A DNA stretch of 37,677 nt from NCBI GenBank assembly GCA_910577035.1, contig CAJTKW010000039.1, forward strand, positions 1 through 37,677. Reading direction: 5' to 3'. Below the pieces are notes generated by a model. It saw only the letters and a list, made by a program, of their open reading frames with translations, did not search any database and was not told where the DNA came from. Positions within the stretch are counted from its first letter, which is position 1; each line of letters starts with the position of its first letter. The DNA comes from an uncultured Acetatifactor sp. Its GTDB lineage: Bacteria > Bacillota > Clostridia > Lachnospirales > Lachnospiraceae. Of this stretch, positions 1 to 7,199 are shown piece by piece. Position numbers and translations under genes: made by a program.

Positions 1-271
1 CGTCAATATTGTTCACATTCTCCTTGGCGCTGTAGCCGGTATGGCCCATATACCCGATCACATCCCCCGCCGTCACCACACTCCCCTCGGCAAGCCCCTC
101 AGCATAAGGATAGTTCTGGCGCAGATGGGCGTAATAATAATACCTCTTACCGTCGAAACTGCGGATGCCGATACGCCAGCCGCCGTACTGGTTCCACCCC
201 AGGGCCTCCACCACCCCGGACTCCACTGCGATAATAGGAGTTCCCACCAAACCCATCATATCATGCCCCTC
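1..271 (-). pseudogene. M23 (LytM-type) metallopeptidase, 3' part only, interrupted
   Basis: Minus-strand translation gives an open frame that runs off the left window edge. It begins EGHDMMGLVGTPIIAVESG and continues with GWNQYGGWRIGIRS, RYYYYAHL, VTAGDVIGYMGHTGYS. This is the typical core of M23 zinc peptidases, which cut peptidoglycan cross-links outside the cell. In family members the first motif reads H-E-G-x-D; here the frame is closed by TAA at 272-274, exactly where the first zinc-ligand His codon should stand. The N-terminal half, including signal peptide or anchor, is missing. The break coincides with the edge of the recombinase module, so I infer that insertion of that module split the gene. 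The second zinc motif (HLH) would lie outside the window. Family assignment is firm; the insertion scenario is inference. Confidence 0.85.
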
Positions 272-273
272 TT

Positions 274-393
274 ATGTCAAGTTAATGCTAAGTGATTTTT
301 CAGGAAAATTTCCCGCAAACCGCATAACTTCGCAGGGCTTATGTTACATTAGTGTCAAGTTTGCCCAAATTCATGTTAGGTTAATGTCAAGTT
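274..393. repeat. Three related direct repeats at the left end of the recombinase module
   Basis: The word TGTCAAGTT occurs three times in the same orientation, at 275-283, 353-361 and 385-393. The last two lie in longer copies, about 339-361 and 370-393, that agree at 19 of 23 aligned positions. The first copy starts at the point where M23 homology ends. The third overlaps the stop codon of the last recombinase gene. Such repeats at an element edge are expected for recombinase attachment or binding sites. A related word lies at 5510-5520, upstream of the first recombinase gene. Function as att arms is inference. Confidence 0.6.
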
Positions 394-1982
394 GTTTCGT
401 CCAAAAGCACATCGGCTCCTTCCGCAAAATTCCATTCGATCTCCACCCTTTTATCCCCATGTAATGTTACTTTTTTAATAAATGCCTCGACTGCTTCCGT
501 TGTCAAATCTTCCAGGTGCGAGAATCGGATAACCTGCTTCATATCGTCCTGATTCCTGCGTTCTGCCTCGACCGCCCGCTCATATTTTTCTTCCGCTTCC
601 CCCTGTCTCCGCTTCAGCGCCTTCATCTGCTCATCCATCAAATCAGCCTCTCTGCGGTATTCCTCCGCACTGATTTGTCCTGTGGCATATCGGGTGTATA
701 ATGCACCTTTTTTGTTAGCAAGCTCCTGATACTGCTTTTCGCAATCCTGACATATATGTTCCAGACTATCCATCATTTTCTTCAGGAACTGCCCCAGGCT
801 TTCTTTTTCTTTGATCGGATTTCCTCGCCGCTTTAGTTCCTCGTACAGCTCTTTCAGAACGATTTCTTCCAGAATGGCTGCATTGAAATAGGTACAACAA
901 TCTTTCATCCGAAGCTGCGCATACCTTGCGCAATACAGGAAATGGGTTCTGCAGCTCTTCGTCTCCCCCCGATAACTCATGGCATACCCGCAACCGCCGC
1001 AATGAACTTTCCCTGTCAAAGAATATTTTTCCCGAATTCTTTTTGTGGAACGTCCGGGATTGCTTTTATTGACAAGAGCAAATACTTCTTCTGTGACAAG
1101 GGGCTCATGGTGGTTCGGAATAATCTTCCACTGATCTCTGGGCACTGCTTTCACATTTTTACTTCCCACAGCCTTGCGGACCGTTTTCCCATAAGCCATC
1201 TCCCCCAGATAGAAGCGATTATTCAATATGCGCCTGACCGTCTTGTCAAGCCAATTATAATGCTCTCTTATATCCGCCCGATTCGGATGACGCATCCGCA
1301 TAGGTGCAGGAATCTGCTCCGCAACAAGCCTTTTGGCAATTTGCGCACTGCCAAAGCCGTCTGCCGCCAAAGAAAAAATGTACTTTACAATCTCCGCTTC
1401 TTTCTGGTTGACTATAACAGCATTCTTCTTTTCCGGGCTTCTCTCATAGCCAAAGGGAACCACCCCTGTCATATATTCGCCGTTTGCCTTTTTGCTCTGA
1501 TGGGAGGCCTTTACCTTGACGGACAAATCCTTGCTGTATAAGTCATACAAAAGAGTCTGAAAAGCCGTATCGACTCCTAACGTATTTCCATTCTGCTCCC
1601 TGCTGTCATAATGGTCATTCACTGCTATGAAGCGAACTCCCATAAAAGGGAAAATCTGATTCAAATATGTCCCCAGTTCAATATAATCCCTGGAAAAGCG
1701 GGACATATCCTTTACCAGAATACATTTTACCTTGCCCCGCTTCACCTGTTTCAGTAATTCCTGCACCCCCGGCCTGTCCATACTTGTCCCGGACACTCCG
1801 TCATCACAAAACTCCAAAACTTCACAGGTCGCCAATTCCGTATCTTTTCGGATATATTCCCGCAGCATTTTCCTCTGGCTAGTGATACTGTTGCTTTCCT
1901 CCTTAGCTTGAGTAAAGCTCCCTTCCTGAACTCGGTCCTCCAATGACAGCCGCAGATAAATTGCAATGTACTCCTTTTTCAT
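387..1982 (-). CDS. Large serine recombinase (third gene of the tandem trio)
   Basis: A site-specific DNA recombinase of about 531 residues. The order is the usual one: N-terminal resolvase domain with catalytic Ser13 in YLRLS, then VKDMSRFSRDYIE carrying the active-site arginines, a 'recombinase' DNA-binding domain around residues 160-290, a zinc ribbon near 326-357 (CGGCG then paired cysteines), and a charged coiled coil near 400-490. I start it at the ATG at 1982 rather than 2003 because that ATG overlaps the stop of the preceding recombinase as ATGA, a translational-coupling arrangement. It is the last gene of a three-recombinase operon and its stop lies in the repeat region. Enzymes of this class cut 2-bp-staggered att sites and move integrative elements. 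Which of the three does integration or excision cannot be read from the sequence. Confidence 0.95.
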   Translation of the reverse strand: MKKEYIAIYLRLSLEDRVQEGSFTQAKEESNSITSQRKMLREYIRKDTELATCEVLEFCDDGVSGTSMDRPGVQELLKQVKRGKVKCILVKDMSRFSRDYIELGTYLNQIFPFMGVRFIAVNDHYDSREQNGNTLGVDTAFQTLLYDLYSKDLSVKVKASHQSKKANGEYMTGVVPFGYERSPEKKNAVIVNQKEAEIVKYIFSLAADGFGSAQIAKRLVAEQIPAPMRMRHPNRADIREHYNWLDKTVRRILNNRFYLGEMAYGKTVRKAVGSKNVKAVPRDQWKIIPNHHEPLVTEEVFALVNKSNPGRSTKRIREKYSLTGKVHCGGCGYAMSYRGETKSCRTHFLYCARYAQLRMKDCCTYFNAAILEEIVLKELYEELKRRGNPIKEKESLGQFLKKMMDSLEHICQDCEKQYQELANKKGALYTRYATGQISAEEYRREADLMDEQMKALKRRQGEAEEKYERAVEAERRNQDDMKQVIRFSHLEDLTTEAVEAFIKKVTLHGDKRVEIEWNFAEGADVLLDETT

Positions 1983-3679
1983 TCCGCAGCCCCCACTTTC
2001 CAAAAGGCATCTTCAAAAGAAAATACCACTTCCAGACGTTTTCCAGGGAAAATACAGATCCGCTCAATCAGCGCAGCTACCAATTCTTTTGTAAATACCT
2101 TCTCACCTTTAAACCGGATAAGCGCACGAACTGCGCTTAAAAACACCTTTTCTTTCTTCTCCCACTCCTGAATTGTTTCCTGCGTTTCCGCTTCCTTATC
2201 CGATAATTCCTGCAGCCTCGTTTTTCTCTGCAGCTTCCCGGCAGCCAATTCCTCCGAAGTCATTTCTCCCCTCCGATATGCCATATATGCCAGGCTGTCC
2301 TGACCTTCAAACGTCCTCTTTTCCCGCTGCAGGGCCTGCAATTCCGACTCCAAATCTCTTTTCTTTGCCGCCAGAATCTCTCTGCCCTTCTTTTCATATT
2401 CCCTCTGCCTTTTCAGACACAGCGTAAATTCTGTTTCAAGCAGAGAAAAAAGGATTTCTGTCAGCTGGTTTTTTGCAATATAATTGGGCGACTGGCACAG
2501 GTCTGTCTTTGTATTCGTTGCATTTTGGCAGAAATATTCTTCCACTCGTCTTTTACTGCCATCCGCATAGTTTCTAACGTGACTATGCCTTGTCATTTTT
2601 CGCCCACATACGCCGCAAAACAGAACATCCTCAAAAATATTCTCTCCAATCGGACATTTCGTAATGGAACGCTTCCGATTTGCGGATTTCTTCTGTATCT
2701 TCTTCCAGGTGCTTTCAGCCCTCTGAAATAATTCCATCTCAACCAGAGGAATATGGGCCTGCTCCTTGATGATCCACTGTTCTTCCCCTGTCTGCTTTCT
2801 TTCCTTTTCAGGTGATATGCTTATCTTTCCCTGCACTAATCTGCCTGTATAGGTTTCATTTTTCAACAGGACTTCCACATACCCCTTATCCCAACCCTTA
2901 TAGGGCAAATCGGGAGGACAAAGAACCTCTCCGCTTTTGTGGTAAACAGACGGAGGATTTATCCTGTTGCCATTCAGATAATCCGCCACGGCTTTATAGC
3001 TTTCTGTTTCAACAAATTTATTGTAAATGGATTTCACAATCTCCGCCGTCTTTTCGTCCGGTTCCAGTCTCCTGATTTTGCCCTCCCAGACGGCCTTATA
3101 TCCGTAAGGCGGAGGTCCTCCCACATAAGAACCTTCCTGTCTGCGCTGCTCCAGAGACAACCTCGCCCTGGCGGAAAAGTCTTTCGCATACATATCATTC
3201 ACCAGGTTTTTTATTTCCGTCGTCATCTGGTGGGTATGGTTTTCGTCTATCCCCGTATCGTAGCCATCCGCCACCGCAATAAAACGCACTCCCAGGAACG
3301 GAAAAATCTTATCAATATAATTCCCTGCTTCCAGATAATTTCTTCCGAAACGAGATAAATCCTTTACAATAACGCAATTTACATCACCCAGCCTCACATC
3401 CTGCATCAGCCGCTTAAACTCATCCCGCTCAAAGCTGGTCCCAGTTTTGCCTAAATCCTTGTAGCAGTCAACCACCTGGATTTTATCTGCATGAGCCGCG
3501 TTCCAGTCCTCCACGAATTTCTTTGCAATCTCCACCTGCACGTCAATCGAATCATTCTTCTCGTCCCTTTTTACTGATAATCGGGCATAAATACCCGCCT
3601 TATAAAATCTGCCGGGCAAATGTTGTATCTTTTGTTCCGTGTTTGCGGGAACATGGAGCCTCTTTGATTTTCTTCCCAT
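1979..3679 (-). CDS. Large serine recombinase (second gene of the tandem trio)
   Basis: About 566 residues. A basic leader of about 25 residues precedes the resolvase domain, whose catalytic Ser35 lies in YARLS. VKDLSRFGRNYLEAGNYIDK follows, then the recombinase domain, a zinc ribbon (LFCGVCGRKM with a distal FC) and a coiled coil rich in K, E and R. A GTG at 3685 overlaps the upstream stop, but the ATG at 3679 sits nine bases after AGGAG and is the better start. The segment after the nucleophile (NDSIDVQVEIAKKF) departs from the SNSI-SQR pattern of its two neighbours, so the three proteins are not recent duplicates. It is coupled at both ends to the other recombinases and probably acts with them. 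Confidence 0.94.
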   Translation of the reverse strand: MGRKSKRLHVPANTEQKIQHLPGRFYKAGIYARLSVKRDEKNDSIDVQVEIAKKFVEDWNAAHADKIQVVDCYKDLGKTGTSFERDEFKRLMQDVRLGDVNCVIVKDLSRFGRNYLEAGNYIDKIFPFLGVRFIAVADGYDTGIDENHTHQMTTEIKNLVNDMYAKDFSARARLSLEQRRQEGSYVGGPPPYGYKAVWEGKIRRLEPDEKTAEIVKSIYNKFVETESYKAVADYLNGNRINPPSVYHKSGEVLCPPDLPYKGWDKGYVEVLLKNETYTGRLVQGKISISPEKERKQTGEEQWIIKEQAHIPLVEMELFQRAESTWKKIQKKSANRKRSITKCPIGENIFEDVLFCGVCGRKMTRHSHVRNYADGSKRRVEEYFCQNATNTKTDLCQSPNYIAKNQLTEILFSLLETEFTLCLKRQREYEKKGREILAAKKRDLESELQALQREKRTFEGQDSLAYMAYRRGEMTSEELAAGKLQRKTRLQELSDKEAETQETIQEWEKKEKVFLSAVRALIRFKGEKVFTKELVAALIERICIFPGKRLEVVFSFEDAFWKVGAAE

Positions 3680-3681
3680 AC

Positions 3682-5394
3682 TCACGCACTCCTTTCCCCG
3701 TCAGCTGCCTTTTCGCAGAGAACGGCTGTACATTCCTGCATGGCACGGTACTGATCGTAGAAGCTGAATCGCAGTTCAATCCGTTTCCCTTCAAACACCA
3801 GAATCCGCTCTACCATACTTGTCAGAGTGTGTCGGTCTATTTCCCGCAGTTCCAGAGAATCTTTGAACACGGCAAGCTTCGCTGCACAAATACTTCCTGT
3901 GCGCAGCATATCGCCAATTAGCCTTTCCTGCTCTTTCCTTGCCTGTTCCAGGCTCGCCGCTTTCTGGCTGAATTCTCTGTAAAAACGCTCAAATTCCTCT
4001 TTGGTGATAATACCTCGATGCAAATCATCATAAAGCCCAGCGCGGAAGCAATCAAATTTCTCCTGCTCCTGTTTCAGGCGCGCAATTTCCTTATTTGCCC
4101 CTATCACCGCTTCAAAATTAACTTCCTGCTCCTTTATCTGTTCCAACAGCTTCTCTTGCATCAGGAACCTGTTAGCATATTCACGCACCGCAGTCAATAC
4201 AAGCTCTTTCAAAACATTTTCTTCAATGCTATGCCGGCTGCATCCGTCTCCACGATTTTTTGTGGAACAAATATAATATATTTTGCTGGCCCCTCCATAG
4301 CGGACAAGGCGTCTCACCATCTGTTCTCCACAATCCCCACAAAACAGAAGTCCAGCGAATGGATTTATCTCACCACTTTCCGGACTGACCCGCCCATCGC
4401 ATTTCAACAGATTCTGAACAATCTGGAAATCACTTTCCGATATAATGGGCTCATGTGTATTTTCCACTCTCACCCAGGAATCTTTTGGCTTCTCTACATT
4501 CTTTTTTACCTTGTAATTGACTTTTTCCGTTTTCCCCTGCAGTAAATGTCCCAGATAAGTCTCATTCGTCAGAATCCTTTTCACGGCCACACCGCTCCAC
4601 CCATTTCCGGTGCCGCCCTGAAAACCGCCTTTATAGTTCAACCCTCTCGACTGCTTATATTCCTTTGGCGGAAGAATCTGAAGCCGATTCAGGCGCTGTG
4701 CAATCGCCGCCACGGACACTCCCTCTATCTTCCACCGGAATATCTTTCTGACAACATCTGCCGCGTAAGCATCCACCACCAACTTGTTCTTTTCCTCCGG
4801 AGACTTCAAATAACCGTATACCGCAAAAGGGACAAGGCACTCTCCCGCTTTGCGCTTTACCGCAAGCTGGCTTTTTACCTTGGTGGAAATATCCCGGCAA
4901 TAGCTGTCGTTGATGAAATTTTTCACTGGCAATACGATTGTCCGCTCCCCCCAGTCTGCGGAAAAACTGTCGTAATGATCCGTAAGAGCAATAAACCGCA
5001 CGCCAAGAGCCGGGAATACCTTTTCCAGATACCTCCCGGTCTCAATATAGTCGCGCCCGAAACGAGACAGGTCTTTTACAATAACACAATTCACCCTTCC
5101 TGCCTCTATGTCACACATCATTCTTTTAAATTCTGGTCTGTCGTAATTGCTGCCGGAAAAGCCATCATCCACATAGCTGTCATAAAGCTCCATATCTGGC
5201 TGCTCTCTTATAAATGAGTGGATCATTTCTCTCTGACTGCTAATGCTGTTGCTCTCGGCTTTGAACACACCACTTATACCTGCATTTTCTCCAGAATCGC
5301 TATTGCCCGGCACTGTATTATCGTCCATAGCAATTTTGTCATCTCTGGATAACCGCAGGTACATGGCTGTATAGAAATGCTTATTTTCTTTCAT
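3682..5394 (-). CDS. Large serine recombinase (first gene of the tandem trio)
   Basis: 570 residues. Catalytic Ser16 is in YLRLS. There is an insertion of about 25 acidic and polar residues between that motif and SNSISSQREM, then VKDLSRFGRDYIETGRYLEK, the recombinase domain, a zinc ribbon (LFCGDCGEQM, then YYICS) and a C-terminal coiled coil. It is the promoter-proximal gene of the trio. The 194 bases upstream (5395-5588) hold no gene, so the operon promoter should lie there, though I see no convincing -35/-10 pair. Large serine recombinases normally act alone; groups of two or three, such as SCC-type Ccr pairs, exist in Firmicutes elements, and this operon belongs to that broad pattern. Confidence 0.95.
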   Translation of the reverse strand: MKENKHFYTAMYLRLSRDDKIAMDDNTVPGNSDSGENAGISGVFKAESNSISSQREMIHSFIREQPDMELYDSYVDDGFSGSNYDRPEFKRMMCDIEAGRVNCVIVKDLSRFGRDYIETGRYLEKVFPALGVRFIALTDHYDSFSADWGERTIVLPVKNFINDSYCRDISTKVKSQLAVKRKAGECLVPFAVYGYLKSPEEKNKLVVDAYAADVVRKIFRWKIEGVSVAAIAQRLNRLQILPPKEYKQSRGLNYKGGFQGGTGNGWSGVAVKRILTNETYLGHLLQGKTEKVNYKVKKNVEKPKDSWVRVENTHEPIISESDFQIVQNLLKCDGRVSPESGEINPFAGLLFCGDCGEQMVRRLVRYGGASKIYYICSTKNRGDGCSRHSIEENVLKELVLTAVREYANRFLMQEKLLEQIKEQEVNFEAVIGANKEIARLKQEQEKFDCFRAGLYDDLHRGIITKEEFERFYREFSQKAASLEQARKEQERLIGDMLRTGSICAAKLAVFKDSLELREIDRHTLTSMVERILVFEGKRIELRFSFYDQYRAMQECTAVLCEKAADGERSA

Positions 5395-5509
5395 AGTATC
5401 ACTCCCTGATTCCGGTTATTGGTTTTCCGCTCCCTGTTCCTTGAAATAAGCTTTCAGGAAGCCGTCAGTGCCTTTTACCAAAAATCAGGAGTTCCACTGT
5501 TTCGTCCCA

Positions 5510-5520
5510 ATATCAAGTTA
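5510..5520. repeat. Repeat-like word upstream of the recombinase operon
   Basis: ATATCAAGTTA here differs by one base from ATGTCAAGTTA at 274-284 and has the same orientation. It is preceded by TTTCGTCC, which also follows the third left-end repeat at 395-402. If these are the two ends of the element, the mobile unit would be only about 5.2 kb and contain nothing but recombinases. The match is short and could be chance. Confidence 0.3.
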
Positions 5521-5588
5521 GCATAGACGCCTGTTTATTGCAAGCATATTTTTCATCTTTAGAAAATATTTTTTGAGCAAGTCAGGCT

Positions 5589-5858
5589 TTATACATAAAT
5601 CTCCGACAAGCGGCGCAGATACTCTGACATCTTATCATCTATACTGGCTCCACTCTCCTGAAAACGAACCTTTACCACATAGTCCCCGATACGGTTGACA
5701 TAAACATTAGCTGTCTGTCTGGCAAAAGATTCCAATTTCTTTTCCACCGGCATAGAAGTGTCAATCTCTATGTCTCTCAAATCCGTCAGGGTAGAAATAT
5801 CCACTGTCCGTATATCTACCGCTGCCATCCTGTCAAGCGTTTCCCTTGTCAGTTCCAA
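5589..5858 (-). CDS. Small DUF6870-like protein associated with mobile elements
   Basis: 89 residues. The start is TTG at 5858, with AGGGGG seven bases upstream; no in-frame ATG fits better. The sequence has the pattern 'TRETLD-MAAVDIRTVDISTLTD--DIEIDTSMPVEKKLESFARQ', then a NxYxxxxGDYVVKVRF stretch and a C-terminal DDKMSEYLRRL helix. From memory this resembles the small DUF6870 proteins that sit beside recombinase genes in Firmicutes integrative elements. No biochemical role is known to me. It has no signal peptide or membrane segment and lies 194 bases upstream of the recombinase operon on the same strand. It supports reading 1-7 kb as remains of a larger element. Family naming is from recall and moderately sure. 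Confidence 0.65.
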   Translation of the reverse strand: MELTRETLDRMAAVDIRTVDISTLTDLRDIEIDTSMPVEKKLESFARQTANVYVNRIGDYVVKVRFQESGASIDDKMSEYLRRLSEIYV

Positions 5859-5946
5859 GATGCCGCCCCCTCTCCATACACTTACTTCCTACATAGTCCA
5901 TTTTATTAATTCATCTGCTCGTCCTATGACAAGCAAAACATGTCAT

Positions 5947-6771
5947 TTACCCCTTAAACCGGTACGGCAGCTTCCTGCCACCCCGCTGCCCATTATACTT
6001 CTCTAAAATCACCCGGGCATAACGCAGGGCCACGCTGCTGGTGGAGAAGTCCGCCCTGCCCCTGCGGTTGATCTCATCCGGATCGGCCTGGGAAAGGCGG
6101 GACACAAAAGTCCGGTCATTCATCTCCGTCTCGTAGGTCTTCACGAATAGCGCCATGCCGGAAAGGATGGCTGCCGTCAGGGAGCGGGGATCCCCCTCCC
6201 AGGTATCCCACAACAGGTTCATCATGCGGACAAATGCCGCTCCACCCAACAGGCGGTACGCATTGATAAGCGCCCTGGTACTCACGATTTCCCCGGTCTT
6301 TCCCCGGCTTTTACCCAATGCCCATACAAATCCGCAGTTCTCCGTCAGCTGCCTGATCTCCGTGACCTCCGCATCCTCCCCGGACTCTGCCAAGGCATTG
6401 GTGGACTGGCAGAGGCTCAGACGCTTCTTTGCCAGGCTCAATCCCTTATGAGCCTTATCCAGCTTGCATCAGAGAGCCGCTTCCTGCTCATAAGTCAGTC
6501 CGCTGTAAACCTTGCAGCATACCATAATGCCGTTTCCACCATTCATCTTCCGCATGGCAGAGATGCGGTGCTAGCCGTCCAAGCAGGCCTCCGCCGCCGA
6601 GCAGATGGAATCCGTCATCCTTTCCAGCTCCGCAAACTGCGCCGCCGTCAGGAACTTATAGCCCTGCTTTTTTCCTGGGAACGGACTATACCGGCAAAAT
6701 TTTCCGAACTCTTGCCAGTTCAGGATTTTCGACTTGTTTTACTTACAATACTCTATAGTAGATTTCGCCAT
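5947..6771 (-). pseudogene. ParB/DUF6551-like nuclease-fold protein, three in-frame stops
   Basis: One reading frame from ATG 6771 to the stop at 5947 encodes 275 codons that read as a ParB-like protein. The order is NWQEFGKFCRYSPFPGKKQ, FLTAAQFAELERMTDSI, a ParB-type 'CLDG(stop)HRISAMRKMNGGNG' core where homologues have DGQHR, YEQEAAL(stop)CKLDKAHKGLSLAKKR, and a helical C-terminus. The frame is interrupted at codons 11 (TAA, 6739-6741), 67 (TAG, 6571-6573) and 101 (TGA, 6469-6471) with no frameshift. The TAG is one base change from the expected CAG glutamine codon. The last 164 codons remain open. Such proteins are common on conjugative elements and plasmids. Three different stop codons in one otherwise clean frame point to recent decay rather than recoding. 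Confidence 0.8.
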
Positions 6772-6843
6772 TATCATATTTTAATATAACTATTCAAAAA
6801 ATTTCGATACCTTTTTTTGCTACAGCAATTATGTCAAGAAATA

Positions 6844-6876
6844 GGGCAGATACATTTTAAATAGCTGCATCTGCCC
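6844..6876. terminator. Hairpin between ParB pseudogene and GH78, possible terminator
   Basis: GGGCAGAT at 6844-6851 pairs with ATCTGCCC at 6869-6876 across a 17-base AT-rich loop; two further bases extend it with one mismatch. On the minus strand it follows the glycosidase operon by about 300 bases and is followed by TATTTCTTG, a weak U-tract. It could end the long GH transcript, but the poor U-run keeps confidence low. Confidence 0.4.
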
Positions 6877-6978
6877 CAAAGAATATCATTCATATATAAA
6901 AATTTGTCTACAAATAATACTCCAACTTCCATTTCTCCTGCGAGGAAATTGTCCAAGTACATTAATATTCTAACCTAT

Positions 6979-7199
6979 CTAACTGTTGAAAGAGGAAAAC
7001 GTATCATCATTCATATGAGGATTACTTATTAGAACAAAGGATTCCTCAAAGACCCCATATACAGCGGAATTACTTTGGTTGGCACAAAACCTGTCAAACC
7101 GCTGGTCAGCATCCAAAGTTTTCTTTAACTCCGAAATACACTTTTTGAGTTCTTCATTCCGCTGCCCTCGATTCAGAAAGAACTTAAAATCGCATCCAC
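6979..7199 (-). other. Open frame of about 65 codons beyond GH78, probably a gene remnant
   Basis: In a frame different from GH78 an open stretch begins inside the last codons of that gene and ends at TAG 6979-6981. It reads CDFKFFLNRGQRNEELKK, CISELKKTLDADQRFDRF, CANQSNSAVYGVFEES, then ends in MNDDTFSSFNS. The composition is protein-like with an amphipathic helix at its start. There is no ATG, GTG or TTG with a ribosome site in front of the conserved-looking part. I read it as the tail of a lost gene at the junction between mobile-element debris and the sugar locus. No family recognised. The rest of 6772-7172 is AT-rich, with nothing else visible. Confidence 0.25.

Noticed and set aside
942..1541. 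Plus-strand frame of 199 codons antisense to the third recombinase
   Set aside because: Fully overlaps a well-conserved recombinase domain; composition is that of an antisense shadow.
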